A stretch of DNA of 64,000 bases from a virus. The stretch spans positions 57,229-121,228 of IMG/VR virus record IMGVR_UViG_3300021185_001461; one strand, given 5' to 3'. Under the pieces are notes generated by a model. It saw only the letters and a list, made by a program, of their open reading frames with translations. It had not been told where the DNA came from and did not search any database. Made by a program: the position numbers and the translations under genes. Every line of letters starts with the position of its first letter. Position 1 is the first letter of the stretch. Positions 25,502 through 38,600 of the stretch are shown piece by piece.

Positions 25502-26056
25502 TTGAATAAAAGCGTTTTACTACTTAATGCTGATGGGCAACCATTATCACAAATGCCACTTAGCACAGTCAGTTGGCAAGATGCAATTAAGGCCATGTGG
25601 TCGGAAAAAGTACACGTAATTAAAAATTATGATGATGAGTTTCTCCGGTCACCAACAGTAACTATTCCATACCCAAGCATTATTATGCTTAACACTTATC
25701 ACAAGCAACCCTCCAAAGCAAAATTCACTCGTAGAAATTTATATGTCAGAGACAAATACTGTTGCCAATACTGTGGCGACAGGTTTGTTTACAATGACTT
25801 AACAATTGATCATGTTATTCCAAAGTCAAAAGGTGGAAGACTAACATGGGAAAACAGTGTTACTGCTTGTGGTCCATGCAATGTAAAGAAAGGCGATAGC
25901 TTATATCCTTTACCTATGCAACGACCAACACACCCTTCGTGGTACCAAATAAACTATGCTTACCAGCATCATACACTAATAATACCCGATGCAGCTTGGC
26001 AAAAGTACATACATTGGCAAGAAGATAAGCTAATTATAGAACCATTATCTACTTAG
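25502..26056 (+). CDS. HNH endonuclease
   Basis: This 184-residue protein has a complete HNH module: Cys88/Cys91 (CQYC), the D-H core in L-T-I-D-H-V-I-P at residues 100-107, K-G-G, an Asn in W-E-N-S, and Cys123/Cys126 (CGPC). These proteins cut DNA with a metal ion held in a beta-beta-alpha fold. The start is TTG, with AAGGAAA upstream. It lies alone between baseplate genes with its own promoter-like element, typical of an inserted mobile homing nuclease. The N-terminal half (residues 1-70) is shared by many phage and bacterial HNH proteins. Confidence 0.9.
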   Translation: MNKSVLLLNADGQPLSQMPLSTVSWQDAIKAMWSEKVHVIKNYDDEFLRSPTVTIPYPSIIMLNTYHKQPSKAKFTRRNLYVRDKYCCQYCGDRFVYNDLTIDHVIPKSKGGRLTWENSVTACGPCNVKKGDSLYPLPMQRPTHPSWYQINYAYQHHTLIIPDAAWQKYIHWQEDKLIIEPLST

Positions 26057-26067
26057 TTAATCTTTTG

Positions 26068-26075
26068 CATAAATA
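26068..26075 (+). promoter_or_regulatory. late promoter (CATAAATA) with +1 at the gp25 ATG
   Basis: T4 late promoters start transcription six bases after the final A. Here that base is 26081, the A of the gp25 ATG. No ribosome site is present before the ATG, so a leaderless message is predicted. Confidence 0.65.
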
Positions 26076-26080
26076 GTTGT

Positions 26081-26464
26081 ATGAGCAATATATTTGGATA
26101 TACAACAATTAACGAATCTTACACAAGTAAAAATCTGAGTGGCTTAGAATTAGCCAAACAGGATCTAATAAACCATTTTCATATACGTAAAGGAGAGAAA
26201 TGGACAGACCCTACGTTTGGGTGTGACTTGCCTCTTTATATATTTGAACCACTAGATCAATCAACTCAAGACGACATTAATCAAGAAGTTTATAGGGTAA
26301 TAAGTTACGATCCTAGATTTCAAATAGTTGACACAAATATAAGAGTCGTGCAAGAAGCACACTCAGTAACAGTTAATGTAAAATTAAATTACTTACCAAC
26401 AACAACTGCAACCGACTTGCAGATCAAATTCGATAGAGAATTTATAGAAAACGCAGAGTTTTAA
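26081..26464 (+). CDS. gp25: baseplate wedge protein gp25
   Basis: This 127-residue protein matches T4 gp25 (132), a small lysozyme-fold wedge component conserved in all contractile injection systems. The block R-K-G-E-K-W-T-D-P-T-F-G-C-D-L, followed by L-F/Y-I-F-E-P, is diagnostic. The start cannot be moved upstream because the late promoter ends five bases before it. gp6 follows two bases after the stop. Confidence 0.92.
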   Translation: MSNIFGYTTINESYTSKNLSGLELAKQDLINHFHIRKGEKWTDPTFGCDLPLYIFEPLDQSTQDDINQEVYRVISYDPRFQIVDTNIRVVQEAHSVTVNVKLNYLPTTTATDLQIKFDREFIENAEF

Positions 26465-26466
26465 TT

Positions 26467-29400
26467 ATGGCACAAAAATCAAGACAAAATAAACTTTTTG
26501 CGGCAGAAGACTTTACAGTAATCTACGAATCATATGTTAATGCAAACTTTCAAGCATTTGACTTTGATACTATTAGAACTGCAATGGTTGACTATGTACG
26601 CAATAATTATCCAGAAAATTACAATGACTGGATAGAATCAGCTGAATTTGTATCACTACTAGATGTAGTTGCACAGTTTGGACACAACTTAGCATATCGA
26701 GTAGATATGAATGCTAGGAATAATTTTTTAAGTACAGCACAAAAACAAGAGTCAATTTACAAGTTAGCAGAGTTTTTAGGATATCAGCCAAGACGCAATG
26801 TGCCAGCGTACGGTGAACTAAAAGTAGTAAGTGTTAAAACAAACGAAAATATTATTGGAAGTGATGGAACAAGTTTAGGCGGGCGAGATATTAAATATGA
26901 AATCTCAAACAATATTAATAACTTAGATGATTTCATTACAGTACTGAACTCTGTATTACAAAATAGTAATCGTTATGGTAGTCCAAAAAAGTCAGTAGTA
27001 ATTAATAATATCAAAACAGATTTTTATGATCTTAATAATACACCCAATCAAATTAAATTTGATGCACAAGGATCAGTATTAGGATCATCTGCACCCTTTA
27101 ATATTATAAGCAGTAACTATGATAACGACACAAGAAACTTTACAGAAAAATATCCAGATCCAGTAGGAAGTTTTGGAATATATTATAAAGATGATGGAAA
27201 AGGAATAACCAGTGTTAATACTGGATTTTTCCTTGGCATTAAGCAAGGATCATTGCAGTTTCAAGACTTTAATATAGATACTCCTATTGACAGTATGTCT
27301 TTGGATGTTAATGTTAAAAATATAAACAACTCAGACATATGGGTACAAAATGTTAATAGTACAGGTAATGTTGTTAAACAATGGACCAAAGTTAAAGATG
27401 TTAATAGTAATGTAATTTATAATAATTTAACAACAGGTGAACGTGACATATTCAGCGTTAAAACAAGAAAAGATAATCAGATATCAGTTTTGTTTCCTGA
27501 TAGTACATTTGGTAATGTTCCAAAAGATACTATTAGAATATGGTATAGAACAAGTGTAAACAATACATATATTTTAAGACCAGACGATTTTCAATCTAAA
27601 AAAATACAAATAAACTATACTGGTACTGACGGTAATATTTATGTAGCATCATTTTTAGTGCAACTTAAACAATCAATTTCTACTGCTAGTTCAAATGAAA
27701 GTTTAGACGAGATAAGAGAAAATGCTCCAAAGAATTATGCTAGTCAAGATAGAATGATTACTGCATCAGACTACAACACAATGCTAGGAAACACAAATGG
27801 TGGAATATTAAAAATCAAAAGTGTCAATCGAACATTTAGTGGACACAGTAGATATTCTAAATTTATTGACCCAACCGGAACATACAGTAATTTATACTTA
27901 ACAGGAAATGATGCGTCATTGCAATCAACTAATGACATACAACAAATGTCTGCAGCATCAACAGAAAATGCTAATCAAATATTTGAAAAATATTTAAAGA
28001 ATATATTAGACAATGACGAATTTGTAAATTTATATTATACAAGATACAGAAAACATTTTGTAGCACTAGCAGTTGCAGCCGATCACTTTGATGGTGTAGT
28101 TAATTCGGGTAGTGGATTTTCTACAAACACAACTGAAACAGTACAATCTGCATCTACATACACTTGGAACACAGATAGTACTACTGCAAGTAACATTTTA
28201 AATGGCTACTTCACAGATTCTACAAATACCAGAAAAAGAGTAGGTACTACTGTAAGTGATTATACACAATACATTACACCTGGTGCATTAATTAAATTTA
28301 AGCATGTAACAACAGATGATACTCCAGTAACTACATACAAATGGGCCAAAGTTATTAGTGTTGCAGGACATGGATTAGGCATAGAAGGTACAGGAAGTAA
28401 TGCAGGACAACCAACTGGTAAGAAGGCAGATGGCACAGGCGCTATTGTATTAGACACTAACATAAAAGCTTCTAGTACTATTGAAATTATATATCCTGCT
28501 TTATCTAAAAAATTCTCTGTAAGAGAACAAGAACTAATTACAGATATGTTAGAAGCAAAAAGATCATTTAATTTAAAATATATTCCAGAAAATAAATCAT
28601 GGAGAGTTGATTTCCAATCCGAAGATATAAACTATGCTAATAGCACACCAGCTAATTATCCACCAGACTTTAATACAAAAGATGCAAGTTGGGTTATTTG
28701 GGTAGAATATACAGACACAAATTATGATATATATTTGAGAACTCTAGGATTTAAATTTGCAAGCAACACAGTACATTTGGGTAATATTAAAAACGAACTA
28801 GAAATAGGAACGTATACTAAAAAAGCAAAACGAGATATTATTACTATGCTAGGCGCTGATGGAACAAATATAACTACTACTGGAACTTTTTATGTATATG
28901 GATATAATAATTATATAGATTCAGATGATTACAGATTAACATTAATTGATACTAATGCAGACAGTAGACCAGATAATCCAGATACATTTAGAGATGTAGT
29001 AGGTGCCGGGAACACAGAACTACCTAATCCAGCAAACTTTCAATGGGAGCATATTGCTACAGATAACCAAGCAGTGGATCCAAGTTTTACAAATATTATT
29101 GATGTATTTGCATTATCAAAATCGTATGATACAGAATATAAAAATTATTTAAATGATATAACATTAAGCGAACCAATTCCACCTTCTAGTTATCAATTAG
29201 GAACACAGTTTTCTAGTGTTCAAGATAAAAAAGCAATAAGTGATACAATAGTTTATAAGCCAGTTAAATATAAACCATTGTTTGGAACACACGCAGAACC
29301 ACAACTTAGAGCAAGGTTTAGAATAATTAAATTGTTTGGCTCTAACATCACCGACAGTGATTTAAAAACAAAAACAGTATCAGCTATAAACAGTTTCTTT

Positions 29401-29643
29401 GATTCAAGTAATTGGGACTTTGGTGAAACATTTTATTTTACAGAGTTGGCTGCATATGTACACAAAGAACTAGCAGGCATTCTAAGTAGTTTTGTTATTG
29501 TACCACAAGGTGCAGGAAGTGTATTTGGAGATATGTTTGAATATACACCAAACACAGATGAACTTATTATACCAGATGTGAATGTAGATGATATTGATAT
29601 TATTGAAAACATTACAGACGCAAATATTAAAGCAGGAAGTTAA
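26467..29643 (+). CDS. gp6: baseplate wedge protein gp6
   Basis: This 1,058-residue protein occupies the gp25-gp6 position and has the gp6/J-like N-terminus, with A-E-F-V-S-L-L-D-V-V-A-Q-F-G-H-N-L-A-Y-R-V-D-M-N-A near residues 60-85. gp6 forms the ring that links wedges in the baseplate. T4 gp6 is 660 residues; the extra length lies in beta-rich insertions in the middle, as in marine relatives. It is followed directly by the giant structural gene. Confidence 0.88.
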   Translation: MAQKSRQNKLFAAEDFTVIYESYVNANFQAFDFDTIRTAMVDYVRNNYPENYNDWIESAEFVSLLDVVAQFGHNLAYRVDMNARNNFLSTAQKQESIYKLAEFLGYQPRRNVPAYGELKVVSVKTNENIIGSDGTSLGGRDIKYEISNNINNLDDFITVLNSVLQNSNRYGSPKKSVVINNIKTDFYDLNNTPNQIKFDAQGSVLGSSAPFNIISSNYDNDTRNFTEKYPDPVGSFGIYYKDDGKGITSVNTGFFLGIKQGSLQFQDFNIDTPIDSMSLDVNVKNINNSDIWVQNVNSTGNVVKQWTKVKDVNSNVIYNNLTTGERDIFSVKTRKDNQISVLFPDSTFGNVPKDTIRIWYRTSVNNTYILRPDDFQSKKIQINYTGTDGNIYVASFLVQLKQSISTASSNESLDEIRENAPKNYASQDRMITASDYNTMLGNTNGGILKIKSVNRTFSGHSRYSKFIDPTGTYSNLYLTGNDASLQSTNDIQQMSAASTENANQIFEKYLKNILDNDEFVNLYYTRYRKHFVALAVAADHFDGVVNSGSGFSTNTTETVQSASTYTWNTDSTTASNILNGYFTDSTNTRKRVGTTVSDYTQYITPGALIKFKHVTTDDTPVTTYKWAKVISVAGHGLGIEGTGSNAGQPTGKKADGTGAIVLDTNIKASSTIEIIYPALSKKFSVREQELITDMLEAKRSFNLKYIPENKSWRVDFQSEDINYANSTPANYPPDFNTKDASWVIWVEYTDTNYDIYLRTLGFKFASNTVHLGNIKNELEIGTYTKKAKRDIITMLGADGTNITTTGTFYVYGYNNYIDSDDYRLTLIDTNADSRPDNPDTFRDVVGAGNTELPNPANFQWEHIATDNQAVDPSFTNIIDVFALSKSYDTEYKNYLNDITLSEPIPPSSYQLGTQFSSVQDKKAISDTIVYKPVKYKPLFGTHAEPQLRARFRIIKLFGSNITDSDLKTKTVSAINSFFDSSNWDFGETFYFTELAAYVHKELAGILSSFVIVPQGAGSVFGDMFEYTPNTDELIIPDVNVDDIDIIENITDANIKAGS

Positions 29644-29645
29644 TA

Positions 29646-32600
29646 ATGGCTAAGAAAAAAGCAGGACAACAAAAAGTCAACAATGTAAAATCTAGTAATT
29701 TTTTACCTAGTATTTTTCAAACAGAACTTAATAAAAGTTGGCTAGATAGTACACTAGATCAAATGGTTTCTAAAGGACCGCTTGATAATATAGATGGCTA
29801 TATAGGTAGTAAGCACGGTAACATAGCAAAAGCCAATGATGTGTATATTGAGTCACAGGATTCTAAAACACAATTAACTCCTGCACTTGTATCATATGAT
29901 AAACAAAAACAATTAACTAATTCGATTGCGTTTGATGATATTGCTAATTCTATAAACACAAACTTTGCTACATACAATTACAATTCAGCATATTCATCTG
30001 ATAGATATACATTTAACCCACCAATTGATATTGACAAATTTGTTAACCATACCAACTATCGTTGGGTACCGGAGTTACCGGTATACGAAAGTATATGGAC
30101 AGGTACTAGTAAAAACCCAATAACAGATATACAAACTAATGGCATCTCAACACTAACAGATGATAACAATACATTTACAGTTGAAAACCAAATGCTTATT
30201 AAGTTTACTGGGTCAGGTTGGGATGCAAGTGTTTTAAATAAAACATATATCGTAGCAGGCTCAGTAGGTGAACACAAGTTGTATGAATATTTAGATGCAA
30301 GTGGAAACAGAGTATACAATAATACAGTAAGTCATTCAGAAGATGCAGATGGTGGATGGTGGAATGGAATATTACACACTGTAGAATTAAACACTAGCTA
30401 TAGTGGCTATCAAGCAAGTTCTGTTGAATCTCCACAACAACTAGTAGACCACTACAATGATGATCTTACTTCTTTAAAACTGCCGTATTTTAGTGGATTT
30501 ACATTTCTTAACTACAAACCAGAATCTAACAACACACAACTTATTAAAAACACTCTTGTAAAATTTACAGGAAGTTGGACACATACAGGTATAACAAACA
30601 ATACTGATATATTTTCGCTAACAATTGATGCTACTACAGGAGATGTATCCATTGCGGCTGCAACTGCTGACGAGATAGCATCAGCAAATACAACACTATC
30701 ACCAGACAATAATTTAATGTACAACGAAGGATTTCCAGTAGATCCACAAAGAGATTATATTGTAATTGCAAAAGAAGATTCCGGACAAACTGCATGGAGT
30801 AGAGCCAACCATTGGGTTAACATCAGTACAATTAAAAAACTACAAGAACTGATACCTACATACGATTTTACAGAAGTTAAAAACATTAAAAGAAAAGCAC
30901 AACGACCTATTATAGAATATAATGCAGAACTACACTTATGGGACACGCAAACAAAAACAAAAATTAATCAATATCCTTTGTATAAATTCTTTAACACAGA
31001 AGGTGAATCACTTGAAGGTGGATGTAATAAATCATTTACAGGTGAGAAGATTTTTGGTTATAAAGAAGGAACAGGTACTAACGATACTGAACTAGGGTTT
31101 CCATTAAGTTATAAGGACACACCAAAGGGTGCTGAGTATGAATTTGAAAACTTTATTTTAACACACGAATACTATACTAATCATTCTAATGCAGAATATT
31201 CAAAGGCAACGTATTCAAAGGAGCAACTAGGATACAACTTCTTTAAACAAAATAATGTGTTAAAAACTATTTACACACCAGCTGGTATTCCAGCAGGTGC
31301 TTGGTCAACTGCACAATATAAAGTAGATACAACTGATGCCGCATTAGAAATTCCATATGGATCTGATAATTTTAAATTAAATGAAACATTCTTTTTACAT
31401 AAAATAGATAATAACATTTCTATTAGTGTTGCATACAGCAACGGCACTACTAATACAATGCATACTGGTAATGCGGAATTATATACAGTATGTGAAAGTG
31501 AAACAATTGAATTTAATAACTTAACTGATATAACATCAACAGAAATAAAAATAATTTCAAACGGAGTAGACATTGAATCAACTTCTATACCCGAAATTAC
31601 ATTTACAAGAACTAGTGATAAAATAACTTTAGTAACAAGTGGGTCAAGTAATGGTAAGCAATTTAATGTAGTACATGACGATGGTTCTACAGTAACAGTA
31701 TTACAATCATTTATTATTGATACTGAATGCAATAAATCATTTTACAAAATTCAACTTAATGGTGCAAACATTGATCCATCAAAAGTAACTATTAACGCAA
31801 CAACTATTTCAATAGACGAAAGCATACTTGCATTAGATGACTTAGTGGACTTTAGTTGGAGAAGCAATGATTTAACAAACGAAACAACTGATATAAGTTT
31901 ACCTGATGTACATGTTCATAACTCAAGTAACTCAGTAATTAAAACATTTACAATGAGCGAAACAATTAATCATTGGACAGATAAATTAAACTCTATGCCA
32001 GGATTTGATATTACCCTCGCTGATAATAATTATGCTAGTATACCTCATACTACACAGTATGGTGGAACAATCTTTGTACATGAGAATAATACTACAATGC
32101 ATGACATTAATTATTCTAACAAAAAAGCAACAATTACTGGAGCATTAGTAGAACAAGGAAAAGAATTTAATGCATTTAGAACAAGAGTAAGTTCACAAGC
32201 AAGACGATTATTTACATTGGGTACTTCAAGTGTACAACAATTAACAGATGATGCAATTACTGAAATCATTAGAAACAAACAAAAAAATACATTGTATAAT
32301 ACATCTAATATGCTATACGGTGAGCTATCTAACAAACAACAATTTAGTTTAGAAGGCGCTATATCTACTTTGCCAAAAACATTTAAAACAAGATTTACAT
32401 TTAACGGTGATACTAATATTAGAGATCATGTATATGTTTACTTAACAGAAAACAATGGAAGTGACAAACAAATTAGAAGACTTCTTCTAAAAGATAGAGA
32501 TTATAGATTCTTAAGTAACACAGTAGAAATACTTATTGACTATGCAGCCTTAGACAGTAATCTAACAGAACCTAAATTAGAAGTTTATCATATTAAAATG

Positions 32601-35600
32601 GACGAAGCAAGTTTTGTTCCGCCTAGTATGGTAAAACTTGGATTAGCATATGGTGTAGAACCACAAGTAAACAACGGCATATTATATACACACGATGGTA
32701 AAGAAATTAGTGTTACTGATGAAACTAGTTTAATAGACTTAGACTCTACAACATTTGATCCTGTAAACGCAGTAGTATACGAAATGGAAAAACGTATATA
32801 TGCAGGACTTGTTAAAGAAGATTATATGTATAGTGATGAGAAAAAAGGAAGAAATAAATTTAATTCTCCAGTTGAGTACTTGCCAACAGAACATGTAAAC
32901 ACGTGGTTTAAATTAAATGATTTAAATAACTATTTAGAAAAATATTATTACAAGTGGGCTAGACTCAACAATATTACAAGTCTAAACACAGATAACTATT
33001 ATGATGCTGCAGATCCATTTACTTGGAACTACAGTACATTATCAATTGGTAGTGAATCAATGCCAGGACATTGGAAGGGTGCATACACACATATATTTGG
33101 TACAGCTACTCCTCACTTAACTCCTTGGCACATGCTAGGACATGCATTTAAACCAACATGGTGGGACACACATTACAGTTGGACAGACGCAACTAAACGT
33201 ACTGCATTAATTAACGCATTAACAAACGGTATAGTTTCAAATCCAAGCAGTAATACCATACAAGTTTTACGCAACGCAAGATACACATGGGACTGGAGAG
33301 ATGTTCCAACAGGCAATTGTCCAGTTAAAACTGACGGTACACTAGAAGACCCAGATACAGTTTTAGGAACTCCATCAAACGTTGATAAAGAACAAGACTT
33401 TGTGTTTGGTGATTGGGGTCCTGTAGAAGCACAATGGAGATTTAGTGCAGAAGGACAAGCAGTATTATTAGATGCAGTATTAAAATTAAATCCTGCAAAA
33501 GCATGGACAGACTTTTTCCAACCAGGTGCAATAGACAGTTATAAATCTGTTATTAAAAATATAAATCATTATACACAAGATTTAATTAATACTAAAGATT
33601 TTAAAATTCCAGGAAAAATATATGAGAGTAGTATTTACAGTTTAAAACTTAAAACAACTTCTCAATCTAATTTAGAAAAAGATGGATACTTTAATATTAT
33701 AGATGATGATCAAAGTACGTTTGCTAGAGCAAGATATGTACTCAATGATATTAGTCTAGCATCCGGTTCAACTGATAGTATTAGTTTAATTGAAAGAGGA
33801 TTAAACTTTACCGGGTATCCGATTGTTTCATATGCTGGTTCTGATTCAGTAACAAATTCTATAAACGTTGATATTAAACTTAAACAAATTCCATTTACAG
33901 CAAATGGAATAGCACAAGCACAATATAATTATTTAATTAGAAATAGTATTGATGTTAACTTAGAAGATTTATATACAAAACTAGAAACAAAATTACAAGC
34001 AAAAGTTAACGGCTTCACTAATAAACATTTATTAAATTTATCATCAGAAACTAGTACAGTAGGAGACCTTACACTAGGAGCAGAAGACTTTAATGTTAGT
34101 ATGTACGAAGGTTCATTAAATGAACTAGTTACTGCAAGTTCTGTGCTTGTAACAAAAACAGTTCTTGGATATAAAGTTGAAGGGTTTAATAACAATACAA
34201 GAGAGTTTAAATTTTATGAACCAAACATAGATAACCCAACAGATTACATAACAAAAGATATTAATGGACAAGCACTAAGACGATATAATAAATTTGTAAC
34301 AGTGCCTAGTATAGCAGAGTATGATACACAATTTAGCAAAACACAAGACATGTATAATTTTGTAAGAGGCTACTGGAAGTGGATGGAAGTTCAAGGATAT
34401 ACTCCTCAAAATGACAGTGATGTTGCATCTACTGATTTTATTAATTGGGCAGTAACAGCAGAAGTAAATGATTCTACTATTTTACATCTGGGACAATTAA
34501 TACAATACAAACCAGCAACGGGTCATGTATATGAGTTTAATACATTAGAGTACAACAGTAATGATATTCTGTCAACAGATCATACTAGAATAGATAACAG
34601 CAAATTAGGTATCAAGCGTATCGATGGAATAGTTTCAATTGAAACAAAGGATAGCGAATTTATAGGAAGCACTACTAGTGCTGTGTTAAACTACGAACAT
34701 ATTATTATATTAGAAAATAAAACAAAATTAGGAGTAACTATTTACGATGATATTAAATCTAATAGTTTACAAAGACTTGTACTAACTGGACAAAGAACAC
34801 TAAACTGGACTGGAGAGAAAAAAGCACCTGGTTATTTAATAGTTAATGATAGTATTGTACAGAACTTTGATAGTGCAGTACAAAGTGTTGATAACATATA
34901 CAGAACAGACGTAGATGAATTTAATTTATCTTTTTCTAAATCAAAAGATTTAACAATTGGAAATATAGAAGGACAAATGCTAGATGGATTAGGCATTAAT
35001 AAAAATGTACTTACAAATTATTATCAAGGTATGATAAAAGAAAAAGGCACAAAAGGTGCAATAGAACATGTAGGTAAAAGCAACATACTCCACAAAGCAG
35101 AAACAACAGTTTCAACATACGAACAATATATGTTTAGGCAAACATATTTAGGTAATAACGACTTTGAGGCAGCACTTGAAATAGAATTAAAATCAAGTGA
35201 TATTAACTCATCGCCGCAAGTAATAACATTAGATTCAACTTCAACCGCATCTAATGTTATTAAAATAACTGACGATAGAGTTGTTAATTCAACAGGAACA
35301 TCTCCTCTCATTACATTTGAAGAAGTAGAATATGATGATGCAAATTTAGATATACTTACTGGTGGTGAAGCACTTGTTACTGAAACAGATTATCAAGTAT
35401 TAAGTTCAAACGAAATAAGTTCTGTATTTGACAGTACGGCCGATTATGCAACTATTCCAACTTGGAGTCCTACTGTAAGTTACAAAAAAGGCGATCAAGT
35501 TCGATTCCGTGGACATCTGTGGAAATGTAAAGTTAACTTTACTGGATTAGATGTTGTATCACCTACTATAGAAGCAACTACTCCATTAGCAACAGACCAA

Positions 35601-38600
35601 AATATACTTACATATGGAACAGTGGCAAGCATTGACGGTACAGTAACTACTATTCAAAGAACTAGAGAAGTTTATAACGACATTGTTGCAACTGGCTCAA
35701 GTTTCACTCCATTCTTAGAAAGCGAAACACTTGAAATAGGATATCTAGCAAACATGACTCCTATTACATTTTCAAAACAAGAAAGTATACCAACAGTAGT
35801 TGGACCAGCAGCTATAAAAGGCGAAGCAGGCCCTATTAGTTTTAATGATGTTACTGGCAAAGCTATTACTATTAATATTAGAAACACAGCTTCTAATGGA
35901 ACAATTACAGACAACAATACAGTAGTTAACTTTGATACAACACCACTAAATGTAGTTGAAAACTTTACTGGCGATGGAATTGAAACACAATTTACTATAG
36001 CACAAATATTGTCTAGTAGTACTTACGCAGTAGATAGTATAACAATTAACGGTAACTTAGCAACTGCAATAACTGACTATAATGTAGCTTCGCAAGTTAT
36101 TACGTTTACATCTCCACCAGCAAATGCTTCTGCTATTATTGTAACATTAGTACACATTCCAAACCAAATGAGTGCGGAAGATATTAAAGACCATATTAAT
36201 AATGCCGGTATAACAAACCTAACTGCATCGCTTGAAACAGCTGGTACTGTTGAAGTATTGCAATTAAGTTATCAAGATACTGACATAGGAAATCAATTAG
36301 TATTAGAAGCAGGCTCAACTAATAATGATTTAGGATTTATAACAACCCCTACTCCAAATCAACAAATAGTTGCTTCTCAACTAATACAAGGTGTTATTAC
36401 TCCAACTAACTTAACTGTTGAAGAAGTAAGAGATCAAATCAATGCTACGGCAAATCTTGCCGCACAAATAACAGCATCTGTGTCTGGTGGTAACATTGTA
36501 TTAACTGATACAGATGGTAGTGTTAACTTAGCAATATCAGGTACTGCTAGAACAAAATTAGGACTGGAAACATCTTACTCAACTGGTACATCAACAGAGA
36601 ATCGTTCAGCGACTTATGCCGAAGCAGTTGCAGATATACAAGCAACACTTACTGCTCAAAGCATATCAGGTGTTAATGTTGTACTTGTTGGTAACGCAAT
36701 TAAATTTGAATCAACTAACTCAAGTTTAAACTTAGGCGATACTGATTTTAATTCTCAAACAGGATTACAAACAGGTATTATATATGCTTCTGAAGGTGAT
36801 GTTGATAACGATTGGGATACTGAACATTACGCATATTTTGATCCAATAGTAGATGACCCAGCATTATACAATATATTAATAGCAGATGACAGTGACTTTG
36901 AAATTGAAAGTTTTGGAGATGTGGTTACTAAATTCTGGGGATGGAATGTTCTTCAAGTAACACAAAGACGAATATGGAAATATCCAGGGCAATGGGAAGA
37001 TTCAAATTTATATAGTTTACCAAGTGCTAGTAAAAATGCAGCGACAGTGGCTGCAGGTGGCACGGCTACTACATGTGGCATATGTGCAGGACTATCAAGC
37101 AAAGATGGTAATGATGCTGAGATAACAACTAACCTACCACATCAGCTCAATGTAGGAGATTATGTGCAACTATTAAACACAGACACTACTCCAACTATTG
37201 ATGGTATACACAAAGTAACAAAAATTGATCCAAATGATGCTTACGTATTTTACATTGATGAATTTATTGAAAAGTGTGGTAATGCACAGTCTATTATGCC
37301 GCTAGTAACTACTAGATTTAAAAACAAAGATCAAAGAGGAGATACTGCATCAACTACAGTATTTGGTGCAGAAGATTCTAGGCGTTGGAATATTCCAGTA
37401 GGTGCTCTTACTTTTGTTAACAACGTCGATGGTGTAAGAGGAACATTTGTTGAGAAGAAAACAGCAACTAGCCCAACATATGAGTTTGTTAGAACTAACA
37501 CTACAAGACCTACTAATAAAGACATAGACAGTGTAATAATTTACAATCAAAAAACTAACCAATCAAAAGTACAATTAGAAGTATGGGACCCAATGAGAAA
37601 GATTATTCCTGGCATTGCACAAAGAAACTTAGACTATATTAATTTTTCTGATAATGCAATTTATAGTACTTCAACAGACGAAAGTCATTTAACAGATGAA
37701 GATAATGCATGGGGCTCAGAACAACTTGGTACTAGATGGTGGGATACAAGCAGAGCAAGATATTATGATTACGATCAAGGTGGCTTAAGAGTAGCAGGGT
37801 CGTGGGGTTACTTATACCCAGGAGCCGAAATTGCAGTATGGGAATGGATTAAGTCAAATGTAGCACCAGATGATTATGCTAAAGCAGTAACTGAATCAAA
37901 AGAAATGTTTGGCACAGTTGCAACCGGAGAAGCATATTTTATATATGACAGTGTTGCAAAAGAAAATGTTTACTACTATACAACAGAAAAAGAATACAAT
38001 AGTGACACAGGAAATTATAATGATGTATATTATTTCTGGGTTAAAAATAAAACAACCACAACTGATACAAGAACATTATCAGCATTTGATGTAGCTAATA
38101 TAATTGAAAATCCATCAGCAAATGGTATCAGTTGGTTTGCAGTAACAAATAACAATTCATTTATTGTTAGTAACATTAATTATTATCTAGAAGATGAAAA
38201 TACTGTATTACAAATTAACAAAGCAGGCAATAAATTTAACTCACACAACGAGTGGACAATGATTGCTAAAGATAAAGATTTAATTCCAGAATATTATTTT
38301 AATTCAATGAAGCATAGCTTCTCTGGTGTAAATTCAGCAACAGGTGACGCTATTCCATATTCTACATTACATAGATTTAATCGCTATGGCAATGATATGG
38401 ATATTGGACAAACATGGTTTAATGATTTATCGGGTGCTAGAAGAAATGCAGTTGTAACACTTAATGAAATATTTAAAAACATTAATCTAAATGATGTATA
38501 TAAAAATACATGGGATAAAACATTTATAGCTAATAAATTTCCTACTCTATTATGGGAGTGGATAGACTATAAATTAGAAACATACAACAGTACATATAAT